Under the pieces are notes generated by a model. It made no database searches. It was not told where the DNA came from and was given only the letters and a program-made list of their open reading frames with translations. From Sequoia sempervirens (lineage: Eukaryota > Streptophyta > Pinopsida > Cupressales > Cupressaceae): a stretch of DNA of 64,000 nt. This document shows, in pieces, positions 55,341 to 64,000 of the stretch (the stretch's first letter is position 1; the number at the start of each line of letters is the position of its first letter). The position numbers were made by a program, and so were the translations under genes. The stretch covers positions 486,821,151-486,885,150 of the forward strand of contig VDFB02270651.1 in NCBI GenBank assembly GCA_007258455.2, given 5' to 3'.

Positions 55341-56660
55341 CTAACACTCATCAACCAAGAGGTTTTCCAGTTCCCACTCTGGATCATCATAAGGGGAAGG
55401 AAGATGAGCCTGCAGTGGTGGAATATTAAGGGGAGGATATTTCAACCCTCCCGCAACAAGGGCTAAGGAAGAAGGCCCCACAAGGTTTTTTCCACTAAGC
55501 TCTTGTGGAGCTATGGTCAACAAATTTTTGAAGATCCCTGACAAGGATAAAACTTCATCTAGAGAGTTGAACATGCACACTTTACTAGAGTTCCATGTCA
55601 TACCTCAACAGATAGAGAAGACTATGCCTGAGATTCACTACTTGGATCACCGAGTGACTTGGGAGTGGTGGAAAACTCAAGGGAAGCTAGAACTTGTTGT
55701 GTTACCAAGACATAACAAGCTAGCACAGGACCACGCTTCAGAGAATTTGGGATCCTCTTATTTCCTCCATTGCTATAAGGGCCAACATCCACCCTTTGTA
55801 TTGTTAGGGAATGTGAACTCCCCACAAATGGAGAAAGAGGTGTGGAGAAAGAGAAGGAGGAGAAAATTGTGAAAAACCCCATTGAATTATTCAACATGTC
55901 CATTGGTTTTGGGAAAGGTGGGATGCCTAAAAGGGATATCAACAAGGGTAGCTCAACTGAAGGAGTGATGAACATATGCACCTTTTCAGGGTGTGGTGAA
56001 CTCACAACATGAGATGGAGGTGATATAGAGCTTGGTTGAATGGAAGTAGAGGGGAGGAGAGAGGAGGACACAACAAGAGACCTTGATATAGGGGTGGTTG
56101 TCTCCTCTTCCTTCTTCTACAAAGTGGCCTACTCAACCATGAGAGCCTTTTGTCGGTGCTTCACTCATGTGCAAGGTAGTTTTTGTGACTCTTTGAACTA
56201 GAGGCCTAGAGCTGTGGAGGGAAGGAAGGCTCCTACTCAGCCCTAGGAGTGTCCACTATATCCTTTTTTAGTGGAGAAATAGGCTCCTGAATGGGAGTAG
56301 GAGGAGTGGGTTGAGAAACAATGAGGGGAGTCGACTCTAGTGCCTTAGTAGTGGGCCTCTTCCTATTTTATGCTTTTGGAGTAGGAGTGGTAGGAGGACT
56401 TTTTCTCTTACCATAAAAGTAATACCAAGGTCCTGGTGGTTTGCTAGCGAGATCCAATATCTTAATCTTAGGTCTATGCCAAGCAAGCACCATCAGACTT
56501 AGTGAGTAAAAGCCAAGCATCTTCATCCAAAAATCTTCCCTTGAAAGGGGAGTAGATGAGGCATCTCAAGGAGATCTAAGCTTCTCCTTTCCATTTTGAG
56601 AAGAGGTAGCTAGTTGTTGCACTATTAGAAGGGTGAATTTTGGCTGTCCCTTTCCTTTGG
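55341..56660 (-). pseudogene. Element H polyprotein tail, Pro/Ser-rich
   Basis: Minus-strand frames 55622-56071 and 55341-55601 encode a Pro/Ser/Thr-rich linker and a tail ending DPEWELENLLVDEC, similar in form and position to the B tail. Upstream to 56,660 the frame is Pro/Lys-rich with stops. The function is unknown. The plus-strand frame 55513-55872 is a shadow. Confidence 0.5.
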
Positions 56661-57480
56661 TATTATACTTCACATTATTCTTATAAATATGTATGTTCTT
56701 AGAGGAAGCAGACTGATTAGGGTGGGCCAAAAGTGATCCAACACCTTCATGGGAGAACTTTAAACATTTGTGAATGACAGAGGTGATTCAATTCATGGAA
56801 GCTAGCCAAGGTATTCCTAGGTTCAGCTTGAACAAATCCGACTTCAAAATGACATTGAAAATAATATGTCTATAGCCCTAGGCCCAACTAGGACTAACAA
56901 AGTTATTAATCCATACGAGTTGAGAGATAGATCATCGTGCATATGGATGGTATATTTCACTTTTTTGTACTCCCCCTTATGCAATCAATTAAACCACAAA
57001 ATGTCTTCTGTAATGACATTCACTCAACTTGCAAGATCAACTACGACCCCTGTCACAATGTTTCCATTGAGATGAGTGGGAATGTAAAGGGGAGAGCACT
57101 TATTGATCAAGGGAATATCCTGTGAAGTTAATGTCATGTCTAATGAGTTCGTCATAGGTTGTACAGAAGGAGTAATTGTAACCATGTTAGTATATGCCTT
57201 GGGCTAAGTGGAAAAATTGGAGGGATCAATAATCATGTTGGAAAAATGTGACAGAAATAGGTCCATGTATATTTGCAACTCACTATTCACTTTCATCATA
57301 GATTTGTTTGCATTTTATTTATTTCCATTGAGAAAAATATTATTATGCTTGATGTAATACTGAATCTCATGACACATGCACATAAAGCATTCAGTATCAT
57401 GTCTGTTAACTTGATGGTATTAAAAAAAGGAATTCACATCGTACCAACTAGGGTAAGGTTCTTTGAGAGCTTTAGGATTC
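56661..57480 (-). pseudogene. Element H protease-like domain
   Basis: It reads GNIVTGVVVDLAS-VNVITED (about 57,000-57,075), the active-site region, with D-L-A instead of D-[ST]-G, and further on FNVILKSDLFKLNLGIPWLA then CLKFSHEG (about 56,750-56,860), matching B's LQLGHPWLHSM block. Frameshifts and stops are present. A His/Cys region just upstream (57,300-57,480) is decayed. Confidence 0.55.
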
Positions 57481-57739
57481 TCTAAGGTTATGATCTTATC
57501 CTTTAGAAACTTTTGTAGGATGGAAGAATAAGATTCTTCTAGCTTTGTGAACTCATTGTGTTTGAGGTCGTTATCATTCGTAGCAACTACTACATTCACA
57601 ATAACCTTACCTTTCCTAGAGATTGATACAATCGATTTCCCTTCTAAATGGGAGCGTTAGGAGGATCACCCAAACTAGACTATCGTTTGTTGATATTCCC
57701 ATAGTGTTCTACACAGATGTGTAAAAGAAGGGTATTTAA

Positions 57740-58180
57740 GGGAAAACTTTTCCTACCAAGGTCTTTGCAATTTCCCTATGAATACCTTTTGCATGTTAGA
57801 ATCGGGCAACGAGTATGAGATTTGTGAGAATAACACTTGATACCACACTATGAAATCGATAATCTTCTCATTATCTCCTTGTTTGCATCAGACAAGATCT
57901 AAAATGGTCATCTTTGTTCCGATGTTGGTTTAGAATTGTCAGAGAAATTGATTTACAAGTTGATCAAATGAGAAAATAGAGTTATCTGGTAAGGAACAAT
58001 ACCATTCTAGTGTTGTATCCTTAAGATATCAGGGGAATAATTTTTCCATTAATGCATCATGATGGAAGAAGTCTATACATAGGGAATTAAGGGCAGACAC
58101 ATGAATTTTTCAGTCCCCTTTGCTTTCGTATTTTTTGAATTAGTGAATCTCCATCCCTTATGGGAAGGGAGTACTTAAGA
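57740..58180 (-). pseudogene. Element H gag core
   Basis: It reads YGMEIH-FKKYESKGD, LCIDFFHHDALMEKLFP, LKDTTLEWYCSLPDNSIFSF, DQLVNQFL and FIGKLQRPW. These are the Retrotrans_gag core blocks in order, the best preserved gag core in the window apart from four or five stops. The Gly-rich stretch (58,324-58,707) is its N-terminal neighbour. Confidence 0.75.
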
Positions 58181-58323
58181 TTGCTACCCATAATGGACTA
58201 TGTCATAAGAAGGGTTGAAAGATAGGGTGCATAGAGGCTTGGGAGAGACTCACCATGTGGCTTTGCATCTTTCACATATTCTAAAAGAGAGTGTTTAGAT
58301 TAGGATCATTAGACGATATAGGA

Positions 58324-58707
58324 CTAGTGGGACCTCCTCCATAACCACCACCGGATCCACCTTCCAGAATTGACAATGTGGACACTATCAAAACCACTGT
58401 TAGAGCCACTACCACTAGCAGGGCCTCCACTAGATCCACCTACACTTCCGAAGCCACCACCACCACCATCACCTTCACCAGAACCAGCTCTGCTAGTACC
58501 ACCTCTGCTACTAACACCACTGCCACTACCAAATCCCCCACTACTTAACCCACCAAAACCTCCACCATTAAAGGTGATAGGAGGGGTCAAATTGAAACCT
58601 AAGTGTATTCTATTTTCTTTCATAGTCTTAGACCTCTTAGAGGCCAAGGGGATGCTGATCGAAGGGACTGTGTCAACTATGTAGATAGACGTTGGAGGAA
58701 TCAACAA
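58324..58707 (-). pseudogene. Element H Gly/Ser-rich N-terminal region
   Basis: This 127-codon open frame has about 70 residues of GGFGSGSG-type low complexity between a basic N-terminus (ASKRSKTMKENRIHLGF) and a Trp/Arg-rich end. It lies just upstream of the gag core, in sense with H. B and G have Pro/Thr-rich sequence in this place. Gly-rich tracts can bind RNA; here that is only a guess. The Pro-rich plus-strand frame 58370-58684 is its shadow. Confidence 0.5.
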
Positions 58708-59286
58708 TCCTAACTATCTCTCATGTTCCTCGAGAGTGTCTGATTGTATAATGTTAGCATTTTTTGGAAGGGCATGCACTTCAGTTAGACTAGAGAGGTT
58801 ATCTAGGAGCTCTATGCTTGTTCAATATTTTCCTACAATATATTTTATCTCACTAATAACCTTAGCTTCTCTAGCCAACTTTGGGTCCTTCTCCAGGTAA
58901 TTCTCCAAGTCACCCAACCCTTTGCTAAGGGTATAGATATATTTTGAAGGAATGTGGACAACTTCATGCTTATCTATTGATGATGGTGTAGGAGATGTAG
59001 GAGGAGTGGGGATATGGTCAGTCTCATCGAAGAATCCTACCTCACCCCTTGAAAACTACTCTTGGGCAGAAAAACCAATGACCGATCTGGAAAAAAGGCT
59101 CATAGAGAAACCATAAGTGACCTTCATTTTCTCCACCAGAAGGTATCATACACTTCTCCTAACAATATACTTGAAGGTTGTGGACTAGGTTGTGATGCTC
59201 ATAAACCTTCACAACACTCAATGGTACAATGATCACAAGGCACAAGATAAAAGCCTCAACATCGATGAATAACTAGATGTTGCTTC
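58708..59286 (-). other. Element H gag N-terminus and leader
   Basis: Broken minus-strand frames with Glu/Leu-rich sequence lie between PBS and the Gly-rich region (for example KDPKLAREAKVISEIK near 58,850). No domain is recognised. Confidence 0.35.
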
Positions 59287-59301
59287 ACGTCTAGTTTACC
59301 A
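59287..59301 (-). other. Element H primer binding site
   Basis: TGGTAAACTAGACG on the minus strand follows the LTR end at 59306 after four bases, a variant of the TGGTGAAC core. Confidence 0.5.
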
Positions 59302-59305
59302 AAAA

Positions 59306-60606
59306 TGTAAGAGAGGGGGATCAACCACATCAAGGCTCTAGGTCATGGAGAGTTGAGAGTGGAGGGCTTTCCTAACTTACCTGACTCTAAAGGGGTGTTT
59401 TAGATAGGGGTTGAGAATGATGAGCACTATAAAGTACTTATGTCACACTTTAGACCTAAAATCCAAGTTTAGGCTAGGTGAGCTAGTTTTCAAAGTCAAT
59501 ATTGTACCTTAAACAACTCTTTGTCCGAGGATGGCAACACAATTCTATGATAGTAGTGTAGCGCACTGGCATCTCTCGGGCACACAGGCACTCGTACAGC
59601 CAGAAGTCAGGAAGCAAATATGAACTACCTAAAAATGAACTAACAGCCTAGCTAGTTATTCTTAAATGAGAAAAATAGAATAACAAGCTATGAGAAATAC
59701 AAATGAAGATGATAAAGTAGATAGATAAAGCTAGGGTGACAAAGATAGTCTCACAAATGCGCTAGTTCACCAACTCGATCCAAATACATGTTTACCTACA
59801 CACAAGAAAGAGGGGAAAATGTTGGGGTTTTATAGGGGTCTACCCCATTGAGACCCCCATTTTGGAGTTTCCACCTCCGTGGACAACCAAATAGCAATGA
59901 GATAGAAAAATGTGATAAAGAAGTAAAGAAAGTAGAAGTTGCAATAAACACTACAAAACAATACAATGCTACTCAGCCAAATCACAAAGGAGAGGAGCAA
60001 AACATTACCAACTCCACCCAAAATCTCACTATCCAATGGAGGAGAATGCAGACTTGGAAAGGTCACTACAAACTCAACTGTGATGAAGGGAGGTCTCACA
60101 AGACTCCAAGCCCATGTTGCTATGTATTGCTTCACACTTGCTATGTAGAGTTGATGGAGTGCTACTACTATAATGGAGTGTTGAAGCGATAGAAATGCTA
60201 AGAGATGGCTTGAGAATGTGTGTATAGCTCAAATTAATTTCTAAGAGATATGTAAAGAGATGGATTGAATGAAGAATGGATCAATTTAAAGGAGATATGA
60301 GGAAGTATAGGGAATTTTCGGGTCATTTGGTCAGAGAGGGATGCTACAATTCATCCCAAATTGGTAGTGTAATTCCTCTACCAACTTCAAACACATGAAT
60401 CCATCACAGATGTGAGTGCATCATGCGGACGTCTGTGCACCGCACAGACGTCCACGACAAATATTCTCCCATCAACATAACAGACATATGCCAAATGGAA
60501 GGAAGGAAGTTGGGTGATGTGGAATTTCTTCTTCAGATTTGATTTTCTAAGATGATGGTGTGTGAAAGGGGAATTTTTGTAAGGGGTTCAAATTCACTCC
60601 TATACA
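59306..60606 (-). repeat. Element H 5' LTR
   Basis: It is 1,301 bp, TGTATAGG...CTTACA in element orientation, aligned with 52591-53866. A TATA-like CCTATAAAACC lies on the minus strand near 59,835. Open frames on both strands (59830-60192) are LTR sequence. Confidence 0.85.
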
Positions 60607-60611
60607 GTTAC

Positions 60612-61470
60612 AATATAAATTCCTTTTGGCAATATCATTGCACAAGTGGACATGATACAAAATGATGCATGTGTCTTAAACATCAAGTTTAGGACCTCAC
60701 TGATTCTAATCAAATCCAACTGGGCAGTGTTAATCATTAAGGGAATAATATTTATGCCCCACCTAACCAAAACTTCCATAATATTACCAATCCAATGCAA
60801 AACCATTCATCCATCATTGTGCAAGCTTGTGAGTTAAGAATGATGAGATGAATATTGATAAGATTGATGATATGAGTGATGACATGAATGATGATGACAA
60901 TAACAATGAGAAAGAATTAGATAGCATGGTTTCTTTAATTTATTTTCAACCCCATAAGGGCCAAACCATTGTGTTATTGGACAATGCTTTCACCCATAGT
61001 GACACACCTAGACATGCACCCGATGGTCCTCTCTATATCACTAGACGTATCAATGAAAATCCTATACAAGAAATACTCATTAATCTAGTGTGTGTAGAGA
61101 ATGTAATCACTAAGGAGTTATTATTTGTGCATGAGCTTTATCAAGATTTTTATGAACAATCAAAAGCATGGTTGAAAAATAATGATGGTTTTTCTCACCC
61201 TATGATACGTTTGATCACTCTTCATCTTAAAGTTGGACCAAAAAAATAGATGTATCATTCTCTATCATCCCAATGTTGGACCAATTTAGTGTGAATCTAG
61301 GCTTCACATGGTTACACTCCATGAATATCATCCCATCGCTTATCCAAAAGTACATAAATTTCCCCTTTAAAATGAAATATTTACAATACATCATAGTGGG
61401 TTTAATCCTTTGTCTTCTCATGGGAATTTTTTATTAGATTTATTTTTTCCTTAACCTATGGAACCTATTA
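60612..61470 (+). pseudogene. Element G zinc motif and protease-like domain
   Basis: After H the G polyprotein resumes with HCTSGHDTK-C (decayed zinc motif), APPNQNFHNITNPM, and then the 133-codon frame 60848-61249: an acidic run, GQTIVLLDNAF, PDGPLYITRRINENP, EILINLVCVENVIT and HELYQDFYEQSKAWLKNNDGF. This parallels B residue for residue in blocks. The active-site Asp position is Asn (about 61,082-61,084). It continues to 61,470 with IHHSGFNPLSSHGNF, also found in B at 22,400. Confidence 0.65.
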
Positions 61471-63048
61471 AACCTTGTGAGGAATTTTTTTTCCAATCAT
61501 ACCACAAGTTTAAGGAAAAAGCACATAATAGAGTTATCTCTTACCAATATACCTAAAAAATGATAAGATCATGGTTATTCCTCCTCGTCCAGTAGTTATG
61601 GATGAATCTATGCCTGAAACAAAGACTCTTCCAAGTAACTAAGATAAGTATGCCACAAGTCCTCCACCCATATACTTGTGGGGTAAGGGGTTAGACAGCC
61701 TTGCACTAGGTGTAATACTTCTTGGGATCCCTTTATTTCTCCTTAAAAAATTATTTTAGCAAGTACACTAATATTTTAAGGGGGTTATATAGTCCCTCAA
61801 CCATTGTTTGCATATGAATCACTCCCTTCTTAGTGATGATAGCAAGTATCTCATAGGAACTGTGACATCATTAATCAAAGTGTGTCCTCCTCGATCTATG
61901 TGAGTGCCTCTTTGGTAGCGATATTGGGCTTGACATCCCTCAAGAGTGTTACCTTTCTTGGAATATGATGTTCCCCTTTGTGGTAATGCTATGGTTAGTA
62001 TGCCCTAAGGTGTGAATTGTTTTATTCCATGACTAGTCATCTCTTGGTGGTGATTTCATTTTTGATATTCCGTAAGGTGTGACTTTTCATGTATTGAGCA
62101 AAAAACCTTTGTTATTTCTATGAATTATCTCCTATGGTGGTGTTGTTATAACACCCCTATATTTTTTTCCCTTATTCTATTATCGTGTGTGCACCCCCTG
62201 AGGTGAGTTTTTTCTCATCCCCTAAGACATTAAAATTTATTCATCCCTAAGGTGAGTTTGGCATTCTTTCTCCACTTTATTCATGGGATTTGAACTTATT
62301 GTGGCATTGACATAGCATTTTGATCATATTTTAGCACCTTATGAAGGTTATCAGGGAGTATAAATATTGGTATGGTTATGGGTACACATCTAGCAAAAAT
62401 TGGTCCTCAATAGACCTATTTTGTTTCTCATTTTGTTTCCTTGTCTTGGGGGATCACCTAGTGAAAAGTGGTCCTCACTAGCTTGTGTGCTTTCTAGTTT
62501 GTGATTCACCTTGAAAATATCAGACTTTGCTATGGTGTGAGTCATGAACACCTTTTAACATGGCCACCTATCATAACACACTTTGCTTGCTAGGGGATCC
62601 ATGTGTTTCATGAGCACTTGATGTAGCATAACACAACTTTCTAGTCTTTGTGTGAGCTAAAATCTATTTTATGGATGACCTTTTGTATTTGAGACAATTT
62701 ACTTGACTAAGGTTTCTTTTTCTCACCAACTTGAATCTTTTAGTACTAACCTTGTGCTTTTTGTATTCCTTTTGTGTGCCTTCTTCGTGTCTACATCATG
62801 TTTACATCATGTTTTTTCATTAAATTGTCATCTTTATGTTCCATCATGCCATGTGTTTTCTGAAATGTATGTTTTTGTATGTTCTCTTGCTACATTTCAT
62901 AAATGTGTACATTCCTTTGTGATCATATGTATTGTTTTACCATGGGACCTTGTATCATGGGGACTTGATCACCTACCTTGGTCCTTTGTCATATGTCCTA
63001 TCTTTTCAACATTTGTACATTCAAACCCCTATTGACATATATTTCTCT
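61471..63048 (+). other. Element G 3' untranslated region
   Basis: No gene is supported. Irregular repeats of CCCTAAGGTG(T)GA and CTNTGGTGGTGAT occur between 61,900 and 62,260, perhaps a decayed version of the tandem repeats in F and H. The 110-codon frame 62703-63035 is hydrophobic, Cys-rich and without motif. Confidence 0.4.
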
Positions 63049-63102
63049 ACTTTAGTGTGAGTCTGAGTGTAAGTTCATAATCTCACTAAAGTGGGAGCTA
63101 AA
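63049..63102 (+). other. Element G polypurine tract with hairpin
   Basis: ACTTTAGTG at 63049-63057 pairs with CACTAAAGT at 63084-63092; AAAGTGGGAGCTAAA (63088-63102) starts in the second arm, exactly as in F and B. Confidence 0.7.
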
Positions 63103-63440
63103 TGTGTTGGAAGGTGGTCAATGCTCCCCTCATGATTCTTGAAAAGGGACTAACTACTTCCCATATGATCCATGTCTCTACCATTTGTATCAGGCATTGA
63201 TAGATCAATCTTTTAATGCAACAAAAAATGTGGGCCAAAAATTGGAATTAGAGTGTTGGATCATGGGTTTGAATCCTCTTGAGTAATGTTGATAGGGAAA
63301 CTATTGGTAGATGGTTAGTGCTCCTCTTAGGATTCGTGACAAGGGACTAACCACCTCCTATGTAATCCACGTCTCTACCATTTCTATCATGCATTGATAG
63401 ATCAATCTTTTGATGCAATGGTAAACGTGGGACAACAAAA
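63103..63440 (+). repeat. 338 bp between purine tract and LTR homology, with a duplicated 137-bp unit
   Basis: The sequence starts TGTGTTGG at the expected LTR start but is absent from the 5' LTR of G. It holds two diverged direct copies (about 63,106-63,241 and 63,303-63,440) sharing GTGCTCC, AAGGGACTAAC, CATGTCTCTACCATTT and GCATTGATAGATCAATCTTT. Confidence 0.6.
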
Positions 63441-64000
63441 TGTAGCATCATAAATTTTCACCCTTGATAATTTCACACTATGATTTTCTCCCCCTAAATT
63501 ATTAAGCCTAATTGAGTTGCTAATTTCCTAAAATTATACATTCTATAGGTCATTTGTACCACTTTCTGATAAATTGTAAGCATTGAATAAATACAATCAA
63601 TTAATGTTTTGCCTCTAATACATTGTGTCTTGTAAAATAGGGAAAAGATCTACATTCCCATGGGAGTATGGCTCCCCCTATTCTATTGCGAACCAATTTT
63701 TAATATATCGAAGTGGTCTTTTCAATGTTCAAATTTCAAATTTTGAATGTCAACTATCAATATTTAATTCTCAGGAAATTATAGAAATGCCTATAAATAC
63801 CTAGTCTTTTCATCATTTGAAATCTAACAAGAGATATCTAGTATTATCAAGGTAAAATTGAACATTGAGAATAGGTTAAGACCAACATTTCATAGCATTA
63901 TTGCAGTAATTCAAGATCCAAGCATCATTCTAAAGTGCATGTGTGTTCATGTTGTCATTTTTTCATGAAGGCTAACACTTTTGTAGGTCTCCAAAACATT
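63441..64000 (+). repeat. Element G 3' LTR, partial
   Basis: It aligns with 48,223-48,780 of the 5' LTR, including the TATA region (GCCTATAAATACC near 63,790). It is cut by the right edge of the window. Confidence 0.8.

Larger units (their letters stand above)
52591..60606 (-). mobile_element. Gypsy-type element H, complete LTRs, gag-protease only
   Basis: Two direct LTRs (52591-53866 and 59306-60606) flank 5.4 kb of minus-strand internal sequence with PBS, Gly-rich N-terminus, gag, protease-like domain, Pro-rich tail, 3' region and purine tract. Exact 5-bp TSDs GTTAC lie at 52586-52590 and 60607-60611. No RT or integrase is seen. It interrupts the gag of G and is younger than G. Confidence 0.9.
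48223..64000 (+). mobile_element. Gypsy-type element G, gag-protease only, runs off the right edge
   Basis: The 5' LTR (48223-49597), PBS, gag, zinc motif, protease-like domain, 3' region, purine tract and the start of the 3' LTR are in plus orientation. A copia-like solo LTR and complete element H sit inside gag. Without H and the solo LTR the internal region is about 4.8 kb and has no RT or integrase. The 5-bp left flank is CTAGT; the right TSD is outside the window. Confidence 0.8.

Noticed and set aside
58370..58684. 104-codon Pro-rich plus-strand frame
   Set aside because: It is the complement of the Gly/Ser-rich minus-strand region of H.
59830..60192. Overlapping open frames of 101 and 114 codons on both strands
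   Set aside because: They lie entirely within the H 5' LTR, and the corresponding frames are not kept in the 3' LTR.
62703..63035. 110-codon Cys-rich hydrophobic frame before the G purine tract
   Set aside because: It lies in the 3' untranslated region, is not conserved in F or B, and its composition reflects T-rich DNA.

Overview
The window looks like intergenic DNA from a large seed-plant nuclear genome, most likely a gymnosperm such as a conifer. This is an inference: the DNA is AT-rich, almost free of host genes, and filled with old, stop-riddled LTR retrotransposons inserted into one another. Most are Ty3/gypsy-like; one is a copia-like array. No tRNA, rRNA, CRISPR array or intact host gene is visible. 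The only host-type coding sequence is a truncated 5' piece of a DUF247-family gene at 35,194-35,604 (minus).

Layout from left to right. (1) 1-4,893: plus-strand gypsy element 'A1' (LTR end, PBS, gag, protease, G-patch, reverse transcriptase up to its YVDD box), interrupted by a 791-bp terminal-inverted-repeat (TIR) transposon. (2) About 6,150-35,190: a long minus-strand gypsy element 'C' (gag end, protease, archaeal-type RNase H, RNase H, integrase, then extra ORFs). It has been split by two later insertions: a tandem copia-like array at 7,347-17,300 (three LTRs and two internal regions, itself carrying a 986-bp TIR transposon) and gypsy element 'B' at 18,176-26,907. Pieces of one C reading frame can be followed across both. 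(3) 35,194-37,243: DUF247 fragment and a diverged tandem duplication. (4) 37,244-46,680: plus-strand gypsy element 'F', with a minus-strand solo LTR in its 3' LTR. (5) 48,223 to the right edge: plus-strand gypsy element 'G', interrupted in gag by a copia-like solo LTR (51,238-51,917) and by complete minus-strand gypsy element 'H' (52,591-60,606).

Insertion boundaries are supported by target-site duplications (TSDs) read by eye: GTGGA for B, GTTAC for H and ATAGT for the solo LTR are exact; the copia array (AGATC/GGATC) and F (GGAGT/AGAGT) each have one mismatch. Elements B, F, G and H have paired LTRs, PBS, purine tract, gag and a protease-like region, but no recognisable reverse transcriptase or integrase. 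They therefore look like non-autonomous gag-protease elements. The copia-like array also lacks pol; where pol should be it carries an unrecognised ORF behind its own TATA box.

Three signals stand out: a recurring palindrome (ACTAAG-CACC...GGTG-CTTAGT or ACTCATTCACC...GGTGAATGAGT) found several times per LTR and in leaders of several gypsy elements; a conserved hairpin that contains the purine tract of B, F and G; and TATA-associated extra ORFs inside retroelements, one antisense to its element (29,819-30,519). All similarity statements are by eye.
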